Program-made: the position numbers and the translations under genes
Assembly: GCA_949752735.1 (NCBI GenBank)
Contig: OX457037.1
Location: 18,481,539 to 18,545,538 of the forward strand
Length of the DNA stretch: 64,000 bases
Source of the DNA: Lumbricus terrestris
Taxonomy: Eukaryota; Annelida; Clitellata; Crassiclitellata; Lumbricidae
Direction of reading: 5' to 3'
In this document: positions 1 to 11,925 of the stretch, in pieces
How positions within the stretch are numbered: position 1 is the first letter of the stretch
Layout: the number at the start of each line of letters is the position of its first letter
The notes under the pieces: model-generated
What the model saw: the letters and a program-made list of their open reading frames with translations, nothing else
Told to the model about the DNA's origin: nothing
Databases searched by the model: none

Positions 1-249
1 GGTTTTTCAGCGTATAATGTCTACGCACTACGGTTGCTGCTTCTCTTTTTTTATCCAGTTACTGTTATGTTTCTGTGGTTACTCATTTTATTTTAGATGG
101 ACACATATTTATTATGTTAGTGTTGTTGCTGATATTTGTGTTATACTAGATATGCTATCTGCTTAGAGTGCAAAGGCACTATTTCCACATTTTTGAAAAA
201 TTTGTCTTTTGCTACCCATGCATGTAATGCTTAAATGTGTAGAGATTAT

Positions 250-729
250 GGTTCCATGACAAATGGTTCACCGACAACTGGTTCAATGACAAATGGTTCA
301 CGGACAATTCGTTCACCGACAGCTGGTTCACGACAATTGCTACACGACAATATTATTGGAGCTATACTGATGAAAATGTTCTTGCTTAAATTGGAACTGG
401 ATTGATGAAAAACGCTTGTGAAATGGAAGCTGGGTAATGGTATTTTTATATCTGAAATAGAAGCTGGATTAATGAATAGAATGCTTGATAAATGGAAGCT
501 GGATTGATGGATTCATGTATTTTAACATGCATCAAGCTTCCAATTCTCAAGCGCTTTATCATTAATCCGGCTTCCATTTCTCAAGCGTTATTTTTGTCAA
601 TCCAGCTTATTTTTCACCTATAAGGAACCTTCATCCAGCTTCCATTCACCATTTGCCGGTGAGCCAATAATACTGTCGTGAACCAGTTGTCGGTGAACGA
701 ATTGTCCGTGAACCAGTTGTCGTGACACC
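250..729. mobile_element. Fold-back MITE with 9-bp target duplication (copy A)
   Basis: The two arms are inverted copies built from tandem words such as GGTTCACCGACAACTGG, and the middle is a minisatellite of the type GAAATGGAAGCTGGATTGA. AGAGATTAT lies directly outside each end (241-249 and 730-738), which reads as a 9-bp target duplication. Long tandem-built arms plus a 9-bp duplication fit Mutator-like or Foldback elements; the superfamily is my inference. No transposase is encoded. Confidence 0.7.
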
Positions 730-730
730 A

Positions 731-1157
731 GAGATTATATTGTCTGAGTGTAAATAATAGCACAGCAGCTATTTGATTATTTAAGCGCTATCTCCAATGC
801 CCTAGCTTATCTTTGAATTGTGCAACATACGGTTCTAATGACACATGCTTTGCGTTTCAGTAAATATGACTGTTTGTACATGCAATGATTGTCAACGGGC
901 GCATTTTTCATCATAATCAAAATGAATTTTGAACCAAATATAGTGTTCATTAGTCCATGAAACTATATACCGATACAAGTTCTGTTAAAGTCACAGAGTT
1001 CTAAGTAAAAATGATTAATTAATGTCATTTTGCATTAGCATCATATATTTTGAAAGTTTTCCTGTGCGTAGGTAGAAAATGTCAGCACAGTCTTCCATAC
1101 TGAATTGTCCAGCTGGTATTCTCGTGCGCTGTTACTGCGTGCTTGAGGTGCTTGCAC
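731..1157. other. Non-genic AT-rich stretch
   Basis: I see no credible exon, RNA gene or terminal repeat here. The sequence is AT-rich and unique-looking. Confidence 0.4.
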
Positions 1158-1406
1158 TTAGCAGAGTACATGTTTCAATGGAACCCAGCACATGTCATCA
1201 TGCCGTGGCCAAGTCAGACGATAGGCTGCCTTTCTTTTTGCACTGGTCATAAATTTGACAAGTACATCCTCTTCTTCTGACCGGTCTGTTATTATTAATC
1301 CAATGTACCAGTTGTTGTCATATACTGCTGCCACATACAACCCAGCTGGACACGTAGTAGCATCCAATCTGAAGGTCTCAGTTGCTACCTCTGAATCGTT
1401 TGTCAA
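1158..1406 (-). CDS. Possible protein-coding fragment, unrecognised
   Basis: An open frame of about 82 codons runs on the minus strand to a TAA. Its composition is protein-like rather than repeat-driven: it contains YVAAVYDNNWYIGLI, an acidic DRSEEEDVLVKFM stretch and WPRHDDMCWVPLKHVLC. The spacing of tryptophans, aspartates and cysteines suggests the end of a small globular beta-rich domain. I have an impression of similar C-terminal segments in transposon-derived invertebrate proteins, but cannot name a family. There is no ATG at the start; the frame opens after a TAA upstream, so it would be a terminal exon or a relic. A protein search would settle it. Confidence 0.3.
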   Translation of the reverse strand: MTNDSEVATETFRLDATTCPAGLYVAAVYDNNWYIGLIITDRSEEEDVLVKFMTSAKRKAAYRLTWPRHDDMCWVPLKHVLC

Positions 1407-1516
1407 TAGATACTCCTCACATGAGTATTAGGCCTAGACTCTTTGAAACAGGGATAAAAAGATGATGGCAGCACTATACCTCTCTTCCAACTTGAAGTCT
1501 TTTGCATGCTGCTCAA

Positions 1517-1694
1517 TTGATCGGGGCTTGCAGACTTGCACGTGCAACTTTGTGGTGGGTCAGGTTAACAAAGTTATTGTTTTTTTATATGAACTTTGAC
1601 TATGATGCTGCATCACATGGAAAAGTCCTTGTGATGGAATTGGACGAACAGTAAAGTGACTGGCTGCACGTGCAAGTCTGCAAGCCCCGATCAA
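1517..1694. mobile_element. Small MITE with 30-bp perfect terminal inverted repeats
   Basis: The segment begins TTGATCGGGGCTTGCAGACT and its last 30 bases are the exact reverse complement of its first 30. It is 178 bp long and non-coding. No clear target duplication could be fixed. Confidence 0.65.
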
Positions 1695-1711
1695 TGATCG
1701 GATTTTGACTC

Positions 1712-2308
1712 GGTAAAACTGTATTTTAGCGTATTTTATTACGTCAAAATCGATATCATGTATTTTAGCGTATTTTATTATTTAGCGTTTGTATTTACAT
1801 ATTCCGTTGATGAAAAAAGTGACAAACAGACAAAATTGAGTGATATTGAAAGCTGGATTGGTGAAAACTTCTTGGTGAAATAGAAGCTGAATTGATGAGA
1901 AAACACTTGAGAAATGGAAGGTAGGCTATCTAATGGCTGACATAGCAGCTGGATGGACAAAAATAACGCTCGAGAAATGGAAACGGAAGTGATGAAAAGG
2001 TTGCTTGAGAAATAGAAGTTGGATTGATGAAAATTATTTCCCTTAAATAGAAGCAGGTTGCTGAAAAGATACTTAATTAAATGAGAGCTTGGCTGATGAC
2101 AAATAATTGTTATTTAAATAGAATCAGGATTGATGAAAAAATTGTTGCTGCAACAGAAGCTGGATTGACGAAAGTGATACATGCCAAGGTAGAAGTCGGA
2201 TTGATGAAAATACCTATGGAAATTCGAAAACGCAACCAAACAATAAAATACGCTATTTATTTTTAGCTAAGCGGTTTCGAATAAAATACGCTAAAATGCA
2301 GTTTTACC
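1712..2308. mobile_element. TIR element filled with GCTGGATTGATGAAA minisatellite, 8-bp TSD
   Basis: Ends are inverted copies: GGTAAAACTGTATTTTAGCG at the left and its near reverse complement at the right (one mismatch in 20). TTTGACTC flanks both ends (1704-1711 and 2309-2316), an 8-bp target duplication. The inside is a degenerate minisatellite built on AGAAGCTGGATTGATGAAAA, the same unit that fills the fold-back elements at 250-729 and 40753-41322. Non-autonomous. Confidence 0.7.
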
Positions 2309-2903
2309 TTTGACTCCACATGACCGATACATAATGGAAATAAAAACATCAAAGGCATTCATTTCTTCTGGATTTATAAAGCATCACTTGAGCAGCCTAT
2401 AATACTAGGCCATTGGAATGTGAGAAACGATTTCGTATAAAATACCCATCCCTTTACACGCTTAGCTAAAATAGTAGGCCTAGGCACAAATAAGTTACAC
2501 AATCCATAATTTATTATCACGAAAATGGATTGAATTTTTTAAAAGTTATTGCGTAAACATTAGCCTGTATGCCACAAAATGGTCGAACTAATAACTTGAG
2601 TCAACATGTAGCAGTGGTGGCACATTATCACTAATTTTTTTGTCTTACTACCGCTTGAATTGAATTGTATTGCGGGTTGTAAAGTTTATGTTTTTGAATG
2701 GAAAAATGGCTACTTTCGTCTATTTTAAACAGCACAAAGCTGTCGTCCTTGCTATTTATTAGGTCATACATTAGACTTAAGCCTACGTATTTGCCAGTTA
2801 GTTGGCGTACGGCTAGTAGGCTACCGTATAATATTATAGCCTAGCGTAACGGAGATTGGCGATGACCTCTATCTCTGCCTCTCTTTTATAATCAAATCAT
2901 TGG

Positions 2904-3061
2904 CATGGGCGGAGTTTATCAAGGGCTAGTGGGCTAAAGCCCCCCCCCCCAAGAAGACCCAGATTCATTTATTTCACGGTGTAAATTGTATCTTTTCCCG
3001 GGCTTAACCCCCGAAGAAGGCTTCAGCCCCTCCAAGAACGGAAACCAAACTCCGCCCATGG
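2904..3061. mobile_element. hAT-type MITE, family CATGGGCGGAGTTT (copy 1)
   Basis: The ends CATGGGCGGAG and CTCCGCCCATG are inverted copies. The body has a GGGCTAAAGCCCC motif and runs of C. A second copy with a clean 8-bp duplication lies at 8786-9063. The flanks here (TCATTGGC and TCATTTGT) are only an imperfect match. Confidence 0.55.
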
Positions 3062-3298
3062 TCATTTGTTATGCCTAATATCGTTCAACGATTAAGCAAA
3101 TCCAAATATTATGTACCGTAAGTGAGTAAGCAAGCCTTTATTCTACCAGCTGCACTCCGCATACTAGCGTTTATCATAGGCCTAGCCTACTTTTAAGCTA
3201 TAGCCTATAGAGGAGCTTATTTTAACATGTTATTTAAACGCTAAGGGAGCCGTGCAGGATTAGGCTAGCCTAGACGAACTTCGAATAGGCTAAAATAG

Positions 3299-3718
3299 CA
3301 GTGGCGGCGCTAGGGGGCTGGGGGCTAAGCCCCCCTACAAGAGGCTCAGCCCCCCCCAAAAGGGCCATTAAAATTTTCACACTGAAATATCCACGATTTT
3401 CGGTTGATGACTAAAAAAGTCGTCAGAAATTTTGGCGGCAAAAATGGAAAATTTTCACGAGATTTCGTCGATGACTAAAAAAAAGAAAAAAGGTCGTCAA
3501 AAATTTTGGCGGCGAAAATGGAAAATTTTCAGGAGATTTCGGTCGATGACCTAAAAAAGGACGTGAGAAATTTTGGCGGCGAAAATGGAAAATTTTCATG
3601 AGATTTCGGTCGATGACCTAAAAAAAGTTCGTCGCATATTTTTTGGCGGCGAAAATCAAAAATTTTCGCCGCGAGGCTTCAGCCCCCCCTCCAAACTGAA
3701 ATCCTGGCGCCGCCACTG
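3299..3718. mobile_element. hAT-type MITE, family CAGTGGCGGCGC (copy A)
   Basis: The 420-bp segment starts CAGTGGCGGCGCTAGG and ends CCTGGCGCCGCCACTG. It is flanked by a perfect 8-bp duplication TAAAATAG (3291-3298 and 3719-3726). CAGTG termini with 8-bp duplications are typical of hAT elements. The body repeats AAATTTTGGCGGCGAAAATGG several times. No transposase. Confidence 0.85.
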
Positions 3719-4934
3719 TAAAATAGGTTTACCAGCCACACATCACTTTGTACGAGAATCCGTTGGCATGGTTCTCCATGTTAACGTACGGTAGGCCTAG
3801 CCTACCTTGTCTTTGGTGCCTCTTCTAATAATGCTATTATTCGAGCTGAGTCTGTTTTCGACCATCTATTTATTCGTTTTGACTTTAACGTCAGTTAGAT
3901 TAGGCTAGCGTCTCTGAATCGAAATCTTGAAAGGGCGCTGTATAAATTTTAGTCATAACTAAATAAATAATAAGTGGGCTTAAATAAATTGCTAGACCTA
4001 GTCGGTATGAATAAAGCAATCTGTTAGGCTAGGCTGCAGCTTTTTTCACGTTGTGGTCAAATAGGCTATAGGCCTACTTAACTGTAATAGGCTACTATCG
4101 TAGTGCAAGGAAATTATAATAGGAGTCTATAGGTCAACTGTTAACGTCATTGCTCGAATATACCTCTACTCGAAACGCAATTAAAGCAGTTGAGAAACGT
4201 TACGAATAGGCCTGTGATAAAACGTGTCTTAGGCATTAAAATGTGCAACGGAAGGATCTACGCCTATATGCATACTTTCACTTAGAATTAGGTTTGAGAT
4301 TCCAGTAGGCTATGCGTTGGAAATTAGGTTTTATATAGGATACATTCGTTCCTACCACCGTTCGTAGCGAAAAACCTCTCTTATGGTGAACGCCCTAAAA
4401 AAATGCGGAAAAAGCGGACATTCCCGTGTAACATTACTACACTTATTGAAAGAATGACAAATATTTTTACTATCAGTGATTATTATAGTGAAAATGCTAA
4501 TAATATCGAAAAAACCACATTTTCTGCACGTTGGCATTTTCAGTACTTCGATCTACGACGACTGTATGACAACCACTTGATTTTTTTGTCAAACTGAAAT
4601 TTTCATGCAACATGGTGCGTGGTTAACTTTTTAATTTATATTGCACCTGTGGGGATAACAGGGATGCCTCGGCTGTAAAAAAATTGGCAGTTGCCACTCA
4701 TTTTTAAGCGAATTACAGGCAAAACGTTAAGGAGGTATGGAAGTTGTTTAAAGTCACGTTACGGCTCGCTTTCAAAGTTTTCACGCGGTTTTTTAATAAA
4801 ATCGATACATGTGGCGGATAGTGCTATATTTTTGCCATACTCTGCAATACTAACTTACTTTCGAACGTTGAGATTAAATGTATTATTTATGTAAATGAGT
4901 TCTACCTTAGTCGAATATACCTCGCTTGAAGGCT

Positions 4935-5082
<148 letters not shown>

Positions 5083-5317
5083 CAAAGCTCATAATTAGCC
5101 TATGATTATTATTAGGCACGTTTCTCGGTAGTGAATTAACGCTATCTTAATATTTAAGATGCTAACATTTTCATGTAAATTATAGACCTATACGCAGTGA
5201 ACTCACCAACATAATTATAAGCAATATTATACATGTAAATGGCCTATACATTTTGGTCACATGAACAATTGAACATGTAAGCTTACGCATAAACTCATTA
5301 CAATTTAATTGTTCGCA

Positions 5318-5830
5318 GTGAGCTATATTTAACTTGTACACACTATAGGCCTACACTGTGAGCTAGTTAACTTGTACACACTATAGGCCTACACTGTGAG
5401 CTAGTTAACTTGTACGTACTATAGGCCTACACTGTGAGCTAGTTAACTTGTACGTACTATAGGGCCACGCTGTGAGCTAGTTAACTTGTACGTACTATAC
5501 GACCACGCTGTGAGCTAGTTAACTTGTACGCACTATAGGGCTATGCTGTGAGCTATTTAACTTGTATGCCGTGAGCTAGTTAACTTGTAGGCAGTGAACT
5601 AGTTAACTTGTATACGCTGTGAGCTAGTTTACTTGTACGCAGTGGGATATATAGATAGCTTTTACTCAGTGAATTAGTTTACTTGTACGCAGTGAACTAG
5701 TTAACTTGCACGCAATGGGTTAGTTAACTTGCACGCAATGGGTTAGTTAACTTGTATGCAATGGGTTAGTTAACTTGTATGCAATGGGTTAGTTAACTTG
5801 TATGCAATGGGTTAGTTAACTTGTAGGCCT
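5318..5830. repeat. Minisatellite with core AGCTAGTTAACTTGTA
   Basis: Degenerate tandem array. Early units are about 38 bp and contain TATAGGCCTACACTGTG; later units shrink to about 25 bp (GCAATGGGTTAGTTAACTTG). Every unit keeps TAGTTAACTTG. No coding potential. Confidence 0.85.
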
Positions 5831-7100
5831 TCGCAGTAAGTTCGCTATAGACCTATGTGTCGCTCACATAATGATAAAGGTATAGGCCTAGTGAAGACAA
5901 TCTCCATTCAGTTTCTTGGTAATGGTTGTTTGACACGTAGGCTTTAGATAGGCATCTCAATTCCTCTTGATTATTGGAAGTCTTGCACATAATCAAGAGC
6001 CTTATTATCCTGCCGTGATGTGTGGTCCCACTTCATCAATGATAAGAGCACACACTCATTATTGCGCCTACTCAACATGCATAACATGACTGGAATCGGC
6101 AAATATTTTTCAGCTGTTGTAAGCTCATTTTGGTCTGATTAGACATAGCCAGAGCCGCTAGATGACTAGACTACTTTGACATGGTCAAACGGCAGATGAT
6201 GCTGATTGCCCTGACAAATGTGAACACACATGATTAACTATTATAGATGTATAGGCCTATAAATTATGATCCACCAATGCACTTGATTATAATTAGTACA
6301 CAACTCTATATATAAAATGATGAGCAAGCCACAGGAAGCATTATTAGGGTAGGCCCACGATGAATATAGATCTAAATGGGTAACAATTATTTATCGAGTA
6401 AACATTCTCTAACCGGATTCTCATTTTGCACTTTGACAACTTTGACATGTAAAATGCAGCCTTGAACATGTCTCTAGAATCATCGGAAAAAAACTCTGAA
6501 TAAACGCGTGGCTCTAATGAGGGCGGCGACAAGCCTAATTGGTGCATGTCGGTTGGTAATTGTCTTTGTAAATAGGAATTTATCTGGGTCCTCCCAAGGG
6601 AAAGGCTAGACAGGGACAAGGCCAATGTAGGTCTATAATTGGGTTTCGAAAAACACACTAATGAGTTAGAAAATTCCTGTTTTTTCTTCGGAGATACCAG
6701 TTTGTGAGGGCATGAACATTTAACAAGCTTGCTACTGCACGAATTCACGTAATTATGAAGCCATATATACTATATAGCTCTGCTGCAATCTCCTCGTAAA
6801 TGAACTGGGTCCCAAATGCACTGGGAGAATTAAGCGAATCATATGCTCCAACATGCAGAGCAGAAAACTAATAGACTCTAATTATAGAGATGGTCGTTAT
6901 ATAATTTGTAGCCTATAGTATATATTCAGCGCTGCTTTCTCATTGAAGAGGATGTCATTTGTAGGAGGGTCGCTTGTTAACGTATACGTCATTTCATCTG
7001 CGAAAGAAATGTATTTGCAGGCGACGTCTATCGTCCGCTGTTGGTCATCATTGCCCCTATATATATATACTGTAACTGAGCAATTGAATGCCAAGGCTTT
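5831..7100. other. Non-genic DNA, nothing recognised
   Basis: A 134-codon minus-strand frame at 6344-6748 is the longest non-repetitive frame here. It has no recognisable domain and no splice or promoter context, so it is not called as a gene. Confidence 0.4.
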
Positions 7101-7126
7101 TCCAACGGATTCTCTAAATACACGTA

Positions 7127-7158
<32 letters not shown>

Positions 7159-7180
7159 CGCTACATACGTATGCAAATAT

Positions 7181-7450
7181 ACAGGGTGGGCCACAAACAT
7201 TATGCCGTGAGGTTTTTGCTAACATTTCGGTCAAAAATACAGCTTGTTTTTAACAATTTTCAGAGGTTCGAAGGCAATTCATCTTGCGGCAAAATAGCCA
7301 ATTTTCAACAAAAAAACACATTTCAAACAGAACAAAAGTTGTATCACTCTTAATGTGTCCACCCACTATTTTTTTACCGTAGAAAATCATAACGCGACAA
7401 AAAAGTAACAAAAAGGCGATCGCAGCAACTGCGTAACGATGGCATTTGAG
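7181..7450. mobile_element. Half of a mariner-type MITE (family CAGGGTGGGCCA)
   Basis: Begins TACAGGGTGGGCCACAAAC and continues with a leading arm related in words and layout to the elements at 52019-52749 and 54912-55888 (for example AACAAAAGTTGTATCAC and CCACCCAC). The matching right end is missing, so it is a truncated copy. Confidence 0.5.
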
Positions 7451-7504
7451 CCATAAGACAACCTAAGACAACCATTATGAATCCAAACAACTCTGCTGTA
7501 CATA

Positions 7505-7690
7505 GACAAAGTCGTTTAGTGAAGATTGCGATGGTTTGGACATGTAGAGAGAACGCCAGTTGAATTCCAAACGATGCTCAGCACACAAGAACCTTAAAAC
7601 GAAATGGAGACAGACAAGGACTATTATACGTTGGCTAATTAATATAAATGAGGATACTGTCACACACATAGAGCATCACATAGAGCATCA
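7505..7690 (+). pseudogene. LINE reverse-transcriptase tail fragment
   Basis: Reading forward gives LRWFGHVERTPVEF followed by a basic stretch, then stops. This is the pattern of the conserved segment after the reverse transcriptase in non-LTR retrotransposons. It is short and interrupted, so it is a dead 5'-truncated copy. Confidence 0.5.
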
Positions 7691-7917
7691 CTACGGGGAA
7701 GCAATGAACTTGAAGAGCAATTACTTGAGCTAATCTCGAAAGGTAGACCCGTGTATAACTGTATATGTATAATACCAACTTCTACAATGTATGTAATAAT
7801 TATTGTAATATGTATGTATGCATTTCTGTCTGTCATTGAATACTATGTGAAAGCAGACAATACGACAATTTGTTTGATGGACTGCGTGTGTTTTACGGTT
7901 TCTTGTAGCGGATATTC

Positions 7918-8062
7918 TACGTCTGTCTGTCTGTTTGTCTGTCTGTCTCTCAGATATTAAACATAAATATATACAATGTATTTATATATATATATATATA
8001 TCGCTCTCTCTCACACACACACTCACTCTCACTCTCTCTCACTCTCTCACATTCTCTCACTC
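7918..8062. repeat. Mixed simple repeats (CTGT)n, (TA)n, (CT/CA)n
   Basis: Consecutive short tracts of TCTG, TATA, CTCT and CACA, non-coding. Confidence 0.85.
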
Positions 8063-8785
8063 GCCGTCCCAATTTCCACGGACAATGTACGCTCACTTCC
8101 CTCATTAAATGTTTGGCTGAGTTGACTGGGGTCACAAGGTTAAGACCTCGACACAAATTGACAGGGATTTCAACCCCGACACTCCGCAAGAGTTCAACAC
8201 GTCAACCACTGAACTGGTGCGCACTACTCAAACTGTGTACACTATGTGGGAATTTGGGCCTGCAATGTATAGGTATAGGCTAACTTAGGTGAGTACCGGT
8301 AGGCCTATCTCTGAAGGATTTATATAGCACTCGTTCAGAACTTTGCAAATCGATATACGCGAAACATAGCAATGCACATAAATGTAAAGATAGGCGTAAA
8401 CAAAAATCCTGTACAAAGATCATACATAACGCATTTGTTTTTATTTTGTCTTTATAATAATATATGATGAACCGTTTTGTTAAGGCAAATACGAATTAAG
8501 CAGTGTAAGCACGGCCTTGAAAGCAAGCATTGAACTTACCTACGGTATGTCCGTGAATAAAAATCATACGCTTGGCTGAGGCCGGGAAGAACTCCACATC
8601 GTTCTGCTTGATTAACAAACGAGCCATCCGTATAATCGGAGGCGTTGCCAGACATTTTTGGTGACCAGAGCATTGCCCTGGCAGTCACGCGAGTAACTAG
8701 TAGAGGATCCATTTATGCCCCCATTAATTACTCGGCACTGACGGCAGGGAATAAACTTGACAGTTTGTAGCAGGACATGCAGCAA

Positions 8786-9063
8786 CATGGGCGGAGTTTG
8801 GCTTAAGTTCTTGCAGGGGCTGGGTGTCGGGCGCGGAGACTAAGTCTTGGTCTAAACCCAAAAGAGCGGCGCCGACAATATTTTCATTGACCAAATTTCC
8901 TTTTTTTATTTTTTAGTCCTTCGGTTCAAGATCACACAAAAATGCCATTTTCCGGGCCAAAAAGGCTGATCTCACAAAAATATACAATTTTCCCCGCCCC
9001 AGAAATTCTTTCTGTTCCTTCTTGGTGGGTTTAACCCCTAGCTTCTGATAAACTCCGCCCATG
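8786..9063. mobile_element. hAT-type MITE, family CATGGGCGGAGTTT (copy 2)
   Basis: Starts CATGGGCGGAGTTTGG and ends AAACTCCGCCCATG. The 8-bp TGCAGCAA is repeated exactly on both sides (8778-8785 and 9064-9071). Non-autonomous, 278 bp. Confidence 0.8.
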
Positions 9064-9400
9064 TGCAGCAACCATCAGGACAAAAGCTTTTTACCAGAGC
9101 ATTTGTCCTGTGATACCATGATGTAGTACCGCCACTGCGTAGCGTATAACGCCTAAAAAGTAATTGGGCTACCGATCAGGACCGTGTGTGCGTGACTCTA
9201 AGATCAGGCGATGGTTGTAAAAGTCCGAGGTTAGTGTAATGAATGGAGAGTTTAGCCATGACTTGTGTTTCATTGCTCAAATACACCTATAAAAACCATA
9301 AAACCTGGATTTTATTGGCATGCATGACAGTCTTGCATGCTACATAGACTACATGCATATCTACAAATATCATAAAATAAAGCAATACGCATAATATACA

Positions 9401-9595
9401 CAAGGCCGTAGCCAGGATTTGATTTCGGGGGGTGTTTCTTCAGTTTTCCATCCGAAAAAACATTTCGGGGGGTGTTTTCATGGTTTTATTTCATGGTTTT
9501 TACGTCATGTGCTAGTAAATGCATTCTATTATTATTTTATTTTTTCCATTTCCGGGGTGTTCAAACACCCAAAACACCCCCTAGCTACGGCCTTG
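9401..9595. mobile_element. hAT-type MITE, family CAAGGCCGTAGC
   Basis: Starts CAAGGCCGTAGCCAGGATTT and ends CTAGCTACGGCCTTG. It is flanked by the exact 8-bp duplication AATATACA (9393-9400 and 9596-9603). The 195-bp body contains the inverted words GGGGTGTTT and AAACACCC. Confidence 0.85.
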
Positions 9596-10421
9596 AATAT
9601 ACATGTATATCTATATACTTGCCACGTTATCAGGGGCTATAGGGGGCGCCCACACCAAAATCAGTATTACGTCGGAAATCCGAGAAACTTATATAGTCTA
9701 TAGAAATGGTATGTTTGTGTTTCTTGGTTTTTGTACAGAATTTAATCTAAAAGTGTATTTACAAAATTCTTTTCTTTTATTTCGTTAAAAAAGACAAGCC
9801 TTGAAGTTATCTTGATGCTCTTGATAGACCTTTGCATATTATATTATGTCATTTAAGTTAGTTAATTTCAAAAACAATTTAATCGTAGGCCTATCAATTT
9901 TTGCCTTGTATCTCGAGTTAGAATTGAAGCCTAAGACAAGACTTTGAAATGATGTATGAAACTCAAGATGTTGCAAAATCACCCAAATACTGCTTTTGGT
10001 TGTAGCGCCAATTTATATCCAGTTATCCACGTTGTGATAATTATATCTGCGAGTTAGCAGTGTGGTTGGCGCACTTGCATGTTAACGCGAATGTTCTGCA
10101 TGGAGTAGTTTGACTCTGATATATTCCCACACGCTAACAGTGTGCATGTACATTGTACAGTAGGCCTATATGAACACTTAGAAGTCGAATTGCCTATTAA
10201 TTTAACCCTTTCAGACCGTATGGCCATTGGAATGGACATATGGAGGGTATAGGGTTAAACCATGTGTTTACATAAATGCAGTGCGACAGTAATGGGCCTA
10301 TAATTATAGTCAATATAGGCCTAATTCATTGAGTTACAATAATAATCACAATTTAATGCATGTGAAATTAAATCTCCTAACAATAGAATTATTATTAGGA
10401 GAACAAAAATAAACATTATAA

Positions 10422-10558
10422 TTTCGGCGTGATCGTCCGAGCCTTGTAATAATGGGACATTTTCAAATTACAGCAACGTTGAACTATAACATTTAGTGCA
10501 ACGCTGCTATAATTTGAAAATGTCCCATTATTACAAGGCTCGGAAGATCACGCTGAAA
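10422..10558. repeat. Near-perfect 137-bp hairpin (snap-back MITE or hairpin RNA source)
   Basis: The first 55 or so bases, starting TTTCGGCGTGATCGTCC, are repeated in reverse complement at the right end with very few mismatches. The 30-odd bases between also pair at their edges (CAGCAACG with CAACGCTG). A transcript would fold as one long hairpin. No target duplication was recognised. Confidence 0.75.
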
Positions 10559-11925
10559 CGAGTTGGCAGAAAGCATTATGTGGACTTAAATTACTTAATA
10601 ATTATTATAGCTAGGCTGCAAGTTTCGCTTTTGACAGAAGCAATTACGGCCTCGGTCAGGGGCTTCTATCCCTATACATGGCGGGCGCAGCTTGCGCCCA
10701 GTAAGAAATAGGGGGGAATCAGAAGACAGCCAAATTCATGTCGGTTGGGAGGGGAGGTTGGACATGGAGGGCAGCGTTCAATCTAGGCATCACTAGGAGG
10801 AAGATCCCCCCAGAAAATACTTCCCCTCCATATAAATTTGGACAAAATGGTGGCCTAATAGTTTTTAGCAAAATGTATAGGTCTACACTTTATACACTTT
10901 GAGTTTTTAGTTAGGCTACTATCTGCATTTTTGAATTAAATGAACTGCTATAAGAGCTATATTATTCCATAATAAAAATTTCCTATTACATGATTATAAT
11001 TATGTTTTTACTATTTTAATAAACAATACAATCATATTATAATTGAAAAAAATAATGTTGATACAAATACTGTTTTGCACAACTAAATGGCCTCTCTCCA
11101 ATGTTATCTTTCAAATTTCAGACAGTCAAATTTGGTCTTTGAACACTTAGTAAAGCAACATCATTATCACGTGGGCTTACAATGTAGGACCTACATTGTA
11201 TTTTATTGTATTGCATTGTGCTCTAAAAATCTATGTAACGCCTCTCGAGTGAACAGTGATCAGAGGTGCAAAACATATGGCTGCCCAATTTTGGCATCAA
11301 TTCCTCCACTGAAACAGTAGAGTAATTTTGCTAGGAGGACAGTTTAAAATGCGGAAATTGCAATGCGGAAATTGCAAATATTTCTTATGGGGAGGGGCAC
11401 ATTCCCTCCCCATACCAGGTCCCTTCTCGGCGCTACACATGCTTCGGCGATCGTCTGCTGGATGCTCGTTTGTCCCCCTCCAAACAAACCTTCATTCCCA
11501 CACTAGAGGAGAGCATGCGCTAGATTACATTATTTTGCATACACAGAGGAAGGCCGGTCCAGAAAAGGGGGGGAAGAAGATGGATTGCGCCCGGTTGCTT
11601 AGGGGGGATAGAAGCTCCTGGCCTCGGTACAATATTTGCAAAACATGAGAGGGTAGGCTAGAGAGTGTTTTGTATAACAAGCCTATTTACATGACTATAG
11701 AATGTCATGTGCGTGAACAGGACATGTCCCAGCCTCAGGCACCAGCAGTCAGTTGTGAACGCACTCCGTCGATCAATGACGAGTAGTGTGTACCAGGAAC
11801 AATGTACGGAAATTGTCCGTCGTGGTATCGGTTGAATGTTTGAGTTTCGTTGAGAGTCATGCGCTGTATAACGTTTACGCCGTTGGTTTGCTGCTGTTCA
11901 AATACACTCTGTCATATTCATTCAT
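10559..11925. other. Non-genic DNA, nothing recognised
   Basis: Several short frames exist (for example 11087-11320 and 11328-11648) but show no domain, splice context or biased composition. The words CCCCCCAG and GGGGAGG recur, as in the decayed hAT relics nearby. Confidence 0.35.

Noticed and set aside
5318..5830. CRISPR-like array
   Set aside because: Units are degenerate, vary in length and lack unique spacers or cas genes. It is a minisatellite in animal DNA.
6344..6748. 134-codon minus-strand frame
   Set aside because: It has no domain, no promoter and no splice context, and its composition is compatible with chance.
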